A stretch of 64,000 bases of DNA from Roseomonas sp. (GCA_020249265.1 JADCGA010000004.1:62001-126000), one strand, 5' to 3'. Numbered from the stretch's first letter, positions 1-7,674 are shown. Numbers and translations: made by a program. Notes: generated by a model not told the origin, from the sequence alone.

Positions 1-772
1 GCGACCGGCGCAAATCGCCATCCGTAATCACGCCGGCGAGCACGCCATCTGCGCCCACCACGCCAAGGCAGCCAAAGCGCCGCGCGGTCATGGCCAAAAT
101 CGCGGCTTCCATTGGCATATCCGGCGGTGCCAGCGGCAATTCCGCCGCGCCATGCATCAAATCCCGCACGCGGGACAACCGCGCCCCCAACTTCCCGCCC
201 GGGTGAAACACCCGAAAATCGGACGCCGTGAAGCCCCGCCGCGTCAGCAACGCCACCGCCAAAGCATCCCCCAGCGCCATCTGCATGGTGGTGGAGGTTG
301 TGGGGGCGAGGCCCATCGGGCAGGCCTCAGCCGCTGCCGGCAAAACCAGCGCCACATCGGCAGCGCGCGCCAAGGTGCTTTCCGCGCGGCCGATAATGCC
401 AATCAGCGGCAGGCTGAAGCGGCGGGAATGCGCGATCAAATCCGCTAATTCCGGCGTTTCCCCAGAATTGGACAAGGCCAGCACCGCATCCCCGGCCAGG
501 ATCATGCCCAAATCCCCGTGGGAGGCTTCCGCCGGATGCACAAACAGCGCCGGCGTGCCGGTGGAAGCCATGGTCGCCGCAATCTTGCGCGCCACATGGC
601 CCGATTTCCCCATGCCGGAGACAACAACGCGGCCCGTGACACCCGCCAGCAAACCCACCGCGCGCACAAAGCCATCATCCAAAACATCAGAAAGCGCGCG
701 CAGCGCATCTGCTTCCAGGGCCAGCACGCGGCGGCCTTCGGCAAGGTCAGGATGGGGGCTAAGAGTGTTCAC
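1..772 (-). CDS. kdsD: KpsF/GutQ-family sugar-phosphate isomerase (arabinose-5-phosphate isomerase-like), C-terminus beyond window edge
   Basis: Minus-strand translation gives SIS domain (SGMGKSGHVARKIAATMASTGTPALFVHPAEASHGDLGM, ALSNSGETPEL) followed by CBS domain (MTARRFGCLGVVGADGVLAGVITDGDLRR). Not in the ORF track, probably because it is open at the window edge. Start GTG 772 or TTG 808 uncertain. Confidence 0.85.
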   Translation of the reverse strand, partial: MNTLSPHPDLAEGRRVLALEADALRALSDVLDDGFVRAVGLLAGVTGRVVVSGMGKSGHVARKIAATMASTGTPALFVHPAEASHGDLGMILAGDAVLALSNSGETPELADLIAHSRRFSLPLIGIIGRAESTLARAADVALVLPAAAEACPMGLAPTTSTTMQMALGDALAVALLTRRGFTASDFRVFHPGGKLGARLSRVRDLMHGAAELPLAPPDMPMEAAILAMTARRFGCLGVVGADGVLAGVITDGDLRRS

Positions 773-861
773 GCCACCTTGTATGAGGCGGCGGCCCTCA
801 AGGGTCAATAAATTCTGGGGCTGGCCCTGCAAAAAAAATGCCAGCAGCAGTAGTGCGCCGA

Positions 862-1518
862 TTAGTGATGGAAAATATCCGGGTCTTCATAGCCCAGCAG
901 ATCAAGCCGCCCGCGTGCCGGCAGGAAGCGGAAACAGGCCTCCGCCAAATCCAACCGGCCTTCGCGCTTCAACAACCCCTCAAGCTTCGCCCACAGCGCA
1001 TGCAAATGCAGCACATCAGAAGCGGCATAGGCCATTTGTTCGGTGGTGAGTTCCGCCGCACCCCAATCTGACGTTTGCTGCTGCTTGGACAAATCCACGC
1101 CCAGCAATTCCCGGCACAAATCCTTGAGCCCATGCCTATCCGTAAAAGTCCGCACCAGCTTGGCGGCGATTTTGGTGCAAACCACCGGCGCCGTGACAAC
1201 ACCCAGCGCATGATACAACGCCGCGACATCAAACCGCGCGAAATGAAACAGCTTGGTGATGGCCGGATCAGCCAATAATTTCTTCAAATTGGGCGCATCC
1301 GCCCCACGCCCACCAAGCGATGCCGGGCTGATCTGCACCAGATGCGCGGACCCATCGCCCGAAGATAACTGCACCAGGCAAAGCCTATCCCGATGCGGGT
1401 TAAGCCCCATGGTTTCCGTATCAATCGCAACCACACGGCCCAAATCCAGGCCATCCGGTAGGTCGTTTCTATAAAGCCGGATGGTCACGCCGGCATGGGA
1501 GAATAAGGTGGAACCCAT
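862..1518 (-). CDS. rnd: Ribonuclease D / 3'-5' exonuclease
   Basis: DEDD motifs: VVAIDTETMGLNPHRDRLCLVQLS, LFHFARFDVAAL, YAASDVLHLHALWAKL. Confidence 0.85.
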   Translation of the reverse strand: MGSTLFSHAGVTIRLYRNDLPDGLDLGRVVAIDTETMGLNPHRDRLCLVQLSSGDGSAHLVQISPASLGGRGADAPNLKKLLADPAITKLFHFARFDVAALYHALGVVTAPVVCTKIAAKLVRTFTDRHGLKDLCRELLGVDLSKQQQTSDWGAAELTTEQMAYAASDVLHLHALWAKLEGLLKREGRLDLAEACFRFLPARGRLDLLGYEDPDIFHH

Positions 1519-1547
1519 TGGTCTCGCCGCCTCATGAAAAGAAAAAC

Positions 1548-1634
1548 TGGTGCCCAGGAAAGGACTCGAACCTTCACAGCCTTGCGGCCACAGGTACCTG
1601 AAACCTGCGCGTCTACCAATTCCGCCACCTGGGC
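1548..1634 (-). tRNA. tRNA-Leu (anticodon CAG)
   Basis: Minus strand GCCCAGGTGGCGGAATTGGTAGACGCGCAGGTTTCAGGTACCTGTGGCCGCAAGGCTGTGAAGGTTCGAGTCCTTTCCTGGGCACCA; acceptor GCCCAGG/CCTGGGC, CAGGT-TTCAGGT-ACCTG anticodon arm, long variable arm, encoded CCA. Confidence 0.95.
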
Positions 1635-1709
1635 AAAGGGGGCCGGCGCCTTTCGGCGAGACGCGCGCATTTACGCGCTGGGGGGTGGGGCGTCAAGGAG
1701 GTGTGATGA

Positions 1710-1734
1710 GGGGTAGATCGGGGGCGCTGCCCGC
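1710..1734 (+). repeat. GC-rich intergenic repeat copy A (GGGGTAGATCGGGGGCGCTGCCCGC)
   Basis: Similar to 3311-3336 (GGGGTTGGATCGGGGGCGCGGCCCCC) and to the reverse complement of about 5741-5766. Confidence 0.5.
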
Positions 1735-1841
1735 TGAAACCGGCCTTCGGAGCACTATTCATACAGGATTTATCAAGCATAATCCGCTTCTTAGCGTTTT
1801 TGTTGAGATAACATCAGCACGATGATACTAATTGAACGCGG

Positions 1842-3287
1842 GTGGATGACATGCTGGAAATAGCCGAAAAAGACATTCTGCAAAGCCTAGAACGTGACAA
1901 CCCTTGGTGGGCTGATCACCGTGGCGCCATTGGCGCGGACTTTGCCCATACGCGGGCATATTTCGCGAATTTCAGAGAGCTCGCCCTGAACTGGGGCGTT
2001 CGCCGCGCGCTGATCCTTATGGGGCCAAGGCGCGTCGGCAAGACTGTCATGCTCGAACAGTTGGTAAGACATGCGCTGAAGGAGGGGTTTCCACCAAAGA
2101 ATATCCTTTTCGCGTCTATTGATACCCCGCTCTACAGCGCCATGCCGCTCGGGCGGTTGATCTCCCTTTTTGAGAAGCAGACCGGCCATACGGCATCAGA
2201 TCGTCGGATCATCATTTTCGACGAAATTCAGTACCTGAAAGACTGGGAAGTTCACCTGAAGGTGTTGACGGATAGGTTCCCGAATACACGCTTCATAGCC
2301 TCGGGTTCAGCGGCCGCCGCCTTGCGTCTCAAGAGTCACGAATCCGGCGCGGGGCGTTTCACCGACTTCTTCCTCCCCCCACTGACATTCGCTGAATTCC
2401 TTGATTTTCAGGGGTTGGAGAAGGAACTGATCCGCCCCAACCATCAAGGGCAGAACCGCCGGTTCATGACCACAGACATTGGCGCGCTCAACCGCGCTTT
2501 CATCGACTATCTGAATTTTGGTGGATATCCAGAAGCGGTCTTCAATCAGCAAATACGCGCGGATGTTCGGCGATATCTTGGCCGAGACATTGTAGACAAG
2601 GTGCTGCTACGCGACCTGCCAAGCCTATACGGTATCCAGGATATTCAGGAGCTCAATCGCCTATTCACAACCATTGCCTATCATTCCGGCCAAGAGATAA
2701 GCCTTGAAGGCCTGGCATCAAGCTCGGGCGTCGCGAAGAACACTATTTCCCGCTATCTGGAATATCTTGAAGCCGCGTTCCTGATTGTTCGCGTTCGCCG
2801 CGTTGATGATTCCGGCCGCACATTCCAAAGAATGCGCCAGTTCAAGGCGTATCTGACGAACCCATCCATGCGGGCGGCATTGTTTGCTTCGCTTACCGAA
2901 GATGATGAGGCGATGGGCAATATGGCTGAGACCGCCATCTTCAGCCAGTGGTTCCATTCCGACCAGTTGAGCAATATCCACTACGCGCGCTGGAGATCGG
3001 GCCGACAGGATAGGGAGGTTGACCTGGTGCGTGTGGACCCGGCTACCTTACGCCCGGCTTGGGCCTATGAAATCAAATGGTCGGATCGCTTTGTGGATAG
3101 CCCAGGCGAATTGAAGGGACTGATAGAATTTGCCAGAAAGAACCCGCGCCATCCTGTGCCTGTTGGCGCATCAACCCGCAGCAAGACAGCCGAGACGACT
3201 GTGGATGGCGTGGTGATACGCCATTTCCCATGTGCTTTGCATTGCTATCAGATTGGGCGAAACGTGATTGAAGGACGACCGGCGTAA
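1842..3287 (+). CDS. AAA ATPase with DUF4143-like C-terminal region
   Basis: Walker A MGPRRVGKTVM, Walker B RRIIIFDEIQYLKDWE, sensor RFIASGSAAAAL, C-terminal REVDLVRVDP...AYEIKWSDR endonuclease-like strand. Confidence 0.8.
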   Translation: MDDMLEIAEKDILQSLERDNPWWADHRGAIGADFAHTRAYFANFRELALNWGVRRALILMGPRRVGKTVMLEQLVRHALKEGFPPKNILFASIDTPLYSAMPLGRLISLFEKQTGHTASDRRIIIFDEIQYLKDWEVHLKVLTDRFPNTRFIASGSAAAALRLKSHESGAGRFTDFFLPPLTFAEFLDFQGLEKELIRPNHQGQNRRFMTTDIGALNRAFIDYLNFGGYPEAVFNQQIRADVRRYLGRDIVDKVLLRDLPSLYGIQDIQELNRLFTTIAYHSGQEISLEGLASSSGVAKNTISRYLEYLEAAFLIVRVRRVDDSGRTFQRMRQFKAYLTNPSMRAALFASLTEDDEAMGNMAETAIFSQWFHSDQLSNIHYARWRSGRQDREVDLVRVDPATLRPAWAYEIKWSDRFVDSPGELKGLIEFARKNPRHPVPVGASTRSKTAETTVDGVVIRHFPCALHCYQIGRNVIEGRPA

Positions 3288-3338
3288 CCGCTGGGGCTTC
3301 AGGGCTAAGGGGGGTTGGATCGGGGGCGCGGCCCCCAA

Positions 3339-3376
3339 GCCCCCGCCGGGGTAACAGTGTTACCCCGGACCCCGCC
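3339..3376 (+). repeat. Left arm of ~38-bp inverted repeat bracketing the CRISPR/Cas12-like module
   Basis: GCCCCCGCCGGGGTAACAGTGTTACCCCGGACCCCGCC matches the reverse complement of 5702-5740 apart from one extra C; core GGGGTAACAGTGTTACCCC is itself palindromic. Confidence 0.85.
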
Positions 3377-3411
3377 GGGGGTTGGTGATTCGATGGGTAC
3401 AACGCTTTACG

Positions 3412-3709
3412 TGCGGCCACTCCACAAATTCAGGGTTACTCCGGGCCGCGAACTGGTTCCCGAACTCATCGCCCTGTTGCGGCCACCCCACAAATTCAGG
3501 GTCACTCCGGGTGATGGGCCGATCATGTTCCCCATGCGTGAGTTGCGGCCACCCCACAAATTCAGGGTCACTCCGGGAGGTGGCGTTCAGCGCGCTTACC
3601 GTGCCCGGCTGCGGCCACCCCACAAATTCAGGGTCACTCCGGGTATCGCGATTACCGGCGCGCAGACGGTGACGTTGCGGCCACCCCACAAATTCAGGGT
3701 CACTCCGGG
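3412..3709 (-). CRISPR. Minimal CRISPR array: 5 repeats (34 nt) and 4 spacers (32 nt)
   Basis: Repeats at 3412-3445, 3478-3511, 3544-3577, 3610-3643, 3676-3709 (plus-strand TGCGGCCACCCCACAAATTCAGGGTCACTCCGGG), exact 66-bp period, spacers unrelated to each other. The repeat at 3412 is degenerate (C-to-T twice), as expected of the leader-distal end, so transcription is probably on the minus strand, co-directional with the nuclease gene. Confidence 0.93.
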
Positions 3710-5394
3710 GGATCATGTGTAACGCCCTTGCCGCGTAATGGTTTTTTCCCGTTTTGACCTCTGAAAAATGTGGCGCCCCGCGCTGCGAGTACGCCCTTGC
3801 GGGCGTTTTGGTCGCCATGGGTGGTTTTCTGCTCCAGGCCGGGTAACTCCCCTTGCGGGGATGATACGCCCTTGGCCGTAGAAGCGCGGTCAGCAACGAA
3901 CCCGCCAGCAGCATTCGCCGCCAACGGCCCAAGACCGCCATCGTCACGCAACCGAAGCTGCGCAACCATGTCCTGTTCACGAGGCGCGAGTTTATCGCCC
4001 TTCGTAATTCCAATCATCGCCACGCCGCGGCGGGCGATATTCACCGCACCCACGCTATCGGCATGCGCCGAAAAGCCGCAGGCGATGCAACAAAAACTTT
4101 CCTGGCTCGGCCGGTTTTTCTTATCCCGCGCCGCGCAGGCCGGGCAGGTTTGGCTGGTGCCACCCGCCACAACATCCCTTGGCGCGGGCAGCCCCGCCAG
4201 TTTCAGCTTATAGCCCAGCAGCACTTCCAACTTGCCAAGCTGCGCCTTTTTCAAATGCCGCCGCCAACCGCCACGCCGCGCGCCTTTGGGCCGGGCTTCG
4301 GTGATAGTGCGTTTCAGGCCATCCAGCTTTTCCAATACTACTTGTGCGCGATACGCCTTGGCTTCTGCCACAATGCGGTTTGCCAAACAATGCAGCGCCT
4401 GGTCCACACGTTCCACATGGCGGTGGCTGGTGGCGCCGCGCCGCTTTTGTTCCGCGCGCCGCCGCCGATCCGCCGCCGCAATACTGGCACCCACTTCCTG
4501 GCCCAGGGGTTCGGAAACCCGCAGGATGCGTCCATCACCGGCCACCACACTCAGCGCAATCGGATTGACGATGCCCCTATCCACACCAAGGCGCGCTTCT
4601 GAAAGTGCCGCCTTGCGTTCGGGCATTTCGAATTGCGCGCAATAAAACCATTCATCGCCCCGGCGCAGCAAAAGCCCGGAACGGAGGATGGTTTTGCCAG
4701 AAAGAAACTTGTTCTGATGCCAAAGAGAACATTCCAGCGGCAGGATGATCCTGGTTTTGGAAACGCCGCCCTTGAAGACTTCCCCGGTGGCGGCTTCCAT
4801 GCCCGGTGCAAGCTGGGCGGGCCGCGCCTTTTCATCGGTGGCGCGCATGATGTTCAGCACCAGCGCCAGGGCGCCATTCGGGCTTTTGCGAATAATCAGC
4901 CCATCCCGTGCGCGGGCGATGGTAAGCGGCCTTGGCCCCGGTTTGCGCGCCACGCGCCCGAGCGCATCGCGCGCGGCGTTTTCTTCTTCCCGCGTGGTGG
5001 CCAGCGCCAGCGCATCAAGTGCGGCGGCGTGATCAGCTTCCGTGACGGTGATGCGCGCCGGGTATTCCGCTTCATGCCCCCCGGCGCGGAGTTCGATATA
5101 GGAACCAATGGCCATGACGATATCGCGACCAAGCCCCTGGGCGATGGGTTCATTCAACCCGGCCTTGGTGCCATCGCGGATGACCAAGCGATTGATTTCC
5201 TGTTCCAGCGCGCGGGATTGTTCGCGCCGCGCTTTCTTATCAGCCTCGGCGGCGATGGCATCCGCCCTGGGGCGTTTCTGCGCCAGGATATCCCAGAAAA
5301 CATCCTCGGCCTTTGCGCGCAGCTTTTCCATGATCGCGGCCTTGCGGCGCGAGGGACGCAGCTTGAACACGGCGGTGAGGTACTGACCTGCCAT
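3700..5394 (-). CDS. TnpB/Cas12-like (type V-U-like) RNA-guided nuclease effector
   Basis: RuvC-I ARLGVDRGIVNPIALSVV, RuvC-II QVVLEKLDGLKR, zinc ribbon CPACAARDKKNRPSQESFCCIACG, RuvC-III HADSVGAVNIARRG; adjacent CRISPR array; stop codon lies inside the first repeat. The ~107 aa after RuvC-III look non-domain-like, so the true functional C-terminus is uncertain. Confidence 0.85.
   Translation of the reverse strand: MAGQYLTAVFKLRPSRRKAAIMEKLRAKAEDVFWDILAQKRPRADAIAAEADKKARREQSRALEQEINRLVIRDGTKAGLNEPIAQGLGRDIVMAIGSYIELRAGGHEAEYPARITVTEADHAAALDALALATTREEENAARDALGRVARKPGPRPLTIARARDGLIIRKSPNGALALVLNIMRATDEKARPAQLAPGMEAATGEVFKGGVSKTRIILPLECSLWHQNKFLSGKTILRSGLLLRRGDEWFYCAQFEMPERKAALSEARLGVDRGIVNPIALSVVAGDGRILRVSEPLGQEVGASIAAADRRRRAEQKRRGATSHRHVERVDQALHCLANRIVAEAKAYRAQVVLEKLDGLKRTITEARPKGARRGGWRRHLKKAQLGKLEVLLGYKLKLAGLPAPRDVVAGGTSQTCPACAARDKKNRPSQESFCCIACGFSAHADSVGAVNIARRGVAMIGITKGDKLAPREQDMVAQLRLRDDGGLGPLAANAAGGFVADRASTAKGVSSPQGELPGLEQKTTHGDQNARKGVLAARGATFFRGQNGKKPLRGKGVTHDPPE
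3722..3880 (-). ncRNA. Candidate structured RNA (tracrRNA/omegaRNA-like or structured leader) overlapping the 3' end of the nuclease ORF
   Basis: Minus-strand hairpins ACGCCC-GCAA-GGGCGT (3791-3806), TCCCC-GCAA-GGGGA (3848-3861), ACGC-GGCAAGG-GCGT (3722-3736), TACG...CGTA (3865-3880); the 9-mer CAAGGGCGT occurs three times (3722, 3791, 3866). Confidence 0.45.
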
Positions 5395-5550
5395 GCTCTA
5401 GTAGCGAGCCCGGGAGTTGAGAGCGCGTTTCGAATCCATAAGGTTATTTATACCCGATTCGGCGCCACCTTTCATGCGGTTTTATCCTACATCGAAGAAT
5501 CGCCGCCGGGTCTGTTGCTGCGCGTAGCAAGTTTTGGCAAAGCGCCTTTG

Positions 5551-5718
5551 ATGTCGGCGCCAAGCAAACACACCGGGACCTGCCTTGACGCCTTTCTGCA
5601 AGAAGAAGGCGTGAGGGGCGAAGTTGCCGCGGCGGCGTTGCGGCGTGTGCTGGCATGGCAATTAGCGCAACCCGCCCCAGCAAATCCCCCGCTCAAGTCC
5701 AGGCGGGGTCCGGGGTAA
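5551..5718 (+). pseudogene. Possible truncated antitoxin/HTH-regulator N-terminal fragment
   Basis: MSAPSKHTGTCLDAFLQEEGVRGEVAAAALRRVLAWQLAQ resembles N-termini of small HigA/Fis-like antitoxins (H.GS.LDDFL.EEGI.EEV...A.KRV.A.QL); reading frame then runs into the inverted repeat and stops there. Confidence 0.4.
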
Positions 5719-5740
5719 CACTGTTACCCCGGCGGGGGGC
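5702..5740 (-). repeat. Right arm of ~38-bp inverted repeat
   Basis: GGCGGGGTCCGGGGTAACACTGTTACCCCGGCGGGGGGC; reverse complement of 3339-3376 with a single-base length difference. Confidence 0.85.
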
Positions 5741-5805
5741 TCCGGCGGCAGCGCCCCCGCCTACCCCTTTGACGCATCCCTGCCGCTCCTCCACAACCCG
5801 CGTCC

Positions 5806-7674
5806 ATGACTGTTCTGACCATCCGTGATCTCACCATTCGTCTTGGCGGGCGGGCTTTGCTCGAAGGTGCCGCCTTGCAGGTGGATGTTGGGCGCAAGAT
5901 TGGCCTCATTGGCCGCAATGGTGCCGGCAAATCCACTTTGTTGCGCGCCATTGTGGGTGAATTGCAGCCGGATGGCGGGGAGATCAGGCTTTCGGCCCGT
6001 GCGCGCATGGGCCATGTAGCGCAGGAGGCGCCGGCGGGGGCGGTGAGCCTGTTGGAAGCCGTGCTGGCGGCGGATACTGAACGCGCGGCATTGCTCACGG
6101 AAGCGGATGGCGCTGCTGATCCTGGGCGGGTTGCCGAGATCCATGAAAGGCTGATTGCGATCCGCGCCGATAGTGCGCCGGCGCGTGCGGCTGCTGTGCT
6201 TTCCGGGCTTGGTTTTGATGCGGCTGCGCAGGCGCGGCCTTTGGCGGAATTTTCGGGTGGGTGGCGCATGCGTGTGGCGCTCGCGCGCGCCTTGTTTCTG
6301 GAACCGGATTTGTTGTTGCTGGATGAACCGACGAACCATCTGGATTTGGAAGCGACGCTTTGGCTGGAAGGCTGGCTCTCGCGGTTTCCGGGGGCGGCGA
6401 TTGTGGTCAGCCATGATCGTGGGTTGTTGGAACGCTGCGTGGATGCGATTGCGCATCTCGATCATGGGGATATCACGCTCTATTCCGGGAATTTCGCGGA
6501 TTTTCTGCGCATCCGGGCGGAACGTCAGGCGCAGCAGCAGGCGCAGAACGCGAAGCTGATATCGGAACGCGCGCGCATTCAGTCTTTTGTGGATCGCTTT
6601 CGTGCCAAGGCCACCAAGGCGCGCCAGGCGCAATCTCGGCTGAAGGCTTTGGAACGTATGCCGGCGGTGGAAGCGCTGGTGGAAGACACACCCGTGCGTT
6701 TCGCCTTTCCCGTGCCGGAGGCGTTGGCGCCGCCGATATTGTCGCTGAACCGTGCGTCAGTAGGCTATGGCGGGGCGCCGATTTTGCAGCATTTATCGCT
6801 CAGGCTGGATCAGGAAGATCGCGTGGCGCTGTTGGGTGCCAATGGCAATGGCAAATCCACGCTGGCGAAGCTGCTGGCCGGGCGGCTTGATGTGGCTGGC
6901 GGGGATGTGTTTCGCAATAACCGGCTGCGCGTTGGTTATTTCGCGCAGCACCAGGCCGAAGAATTGGACCTCAACGGCACGCCGCTTTCCCATATGCAAG
7001 CGGCGCTGCCGAAGGCCACTGAAACCGCGTGCCGCGCGCAATTGGCGCGTTTCGGGCTGGATGCGGATAGGGCGGATACCAGGGTGGCGCAGCTATCGGG
7101 TGGCGAAAAGGCGCGGCTTTTATTGTCGCTCACCACGCGCGATGCGCCGCAAATGCTGATCTTGGATGAACCGACGAACCATCTGGATATTGATGCGCGT
7201 GATGCGCTGGTGAAGGCGCTGGCGGATTTTGAAGGCGCGGTGGTGCTGATCACGCATGACCCGCATTTGGTGGAACTCGTGGCGGACAGGCTATGGCTGG
7301 TGGCCGATGGCACGGTGACCAGTTTTGACGGCGATCTGGATGAATATCGCGCGCTTTTGGCCGAACGCGCGCGCGGTGCCGCGCCGCGGGGTGAAGCCGG
7401 CGGGATGCGGGCAGAAGCGCGGCGCGAAAGGGCTGAAAACCGCGCGGCCCTGCAACCCCTGCGTGCACGCCTGAAGGCTGTGGAAGCCGCTTTGGAAAAA
7501 CTGGGGAAGGAGGGTGCGCTGATCGAAAAGCGCCTGGCCGACCCCGATACCTATGCCCGCTTCAAGGCCGAGGATATCGCCTGGGCCAATACCCGCCGCG
7601 CCGCCATTGCCAAGGAAGTGGCGGGGTTGGAGGAGGAATGGCTGGAGCTTTCGGCAAAGCTGGAGGATGCGTAA
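5806..7674 (+). CDS. ABC-F family ATP-binding protein
   Basis: Two Walker A ([18 protein letters not shown]) and two signature/Walker B blocks ([29 protein letters not shown]), no TM region. Confidence 0.93.
   Translation: MTVLTIRDLTIRLGGRALLEGAALQVDVGRKIGLIGRNGAGKSTLLRAIVGELQPDGGEIRLSARARMGHVAQEAPAGAVSLLEAVLAADTERAALLTEADGAADPGRVAEIHERLIAIRADSAPARAAAVLSGLGFDAAAQARPLAEFSGGWRMRVALARALFLEPDLLLLDEPTNHLDLEATLWLEGWLSRFPGAAIVVSHDRGLLERCVDAIAHLDHGDITLYSGNFADFLRIRAERQAQQQAQNAKLISERARIQSFVDRFRAKATKARQAQSRLKALERMPAVEALVEDTPVRFAFPVPEALAPPILSLNRASVGYGGAPILQHLSLRLDQEDRVALLGANGNGKSTLAKLLAGRLDVAGGDVFRNNRLRVGYFAQHQAEELDLNGTPLSHMQAALPKATETACRAQLARFGLDADRADTRVAQLSGGEKARLLLSLTTRDAPQMLILDEPTNHLDIDARDALVKALADFEGAVVLITHDPHLVELVADRLWLVADGTVTSFDGDLDEYRALLAERARGAAPRGEAGGMRAEARRERAENRAALQPLRARLKAVEAALEKLGKEGALIEKRLADPDTYARFKAEDIAWANTRRAAIAKEVAGLEEEWLELSAKLEDA

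Noticed and set aside
3315-4013. ORFs 3315..3722(+), 3382..3672(+) and 3360..4013(-), with repeated LRPPHKFRVTPG / RSDPEFVGWPQ peptides
   Set aside because: The repetitive peptides are translations of the CRISPR repeats (66 bp = 22 codons keeps frames open); not a repeat protein gene.
4633-5550. Plus-strand ORF 4633..5718 opposite the nuclease gene as a second CRISPR-associated protein
   Set aside because: Mostly an antisense shadow of the Cas12-like CDS; only its last ~55 aa lie outside, and those are treated as a separate possible antitoxin remnant.
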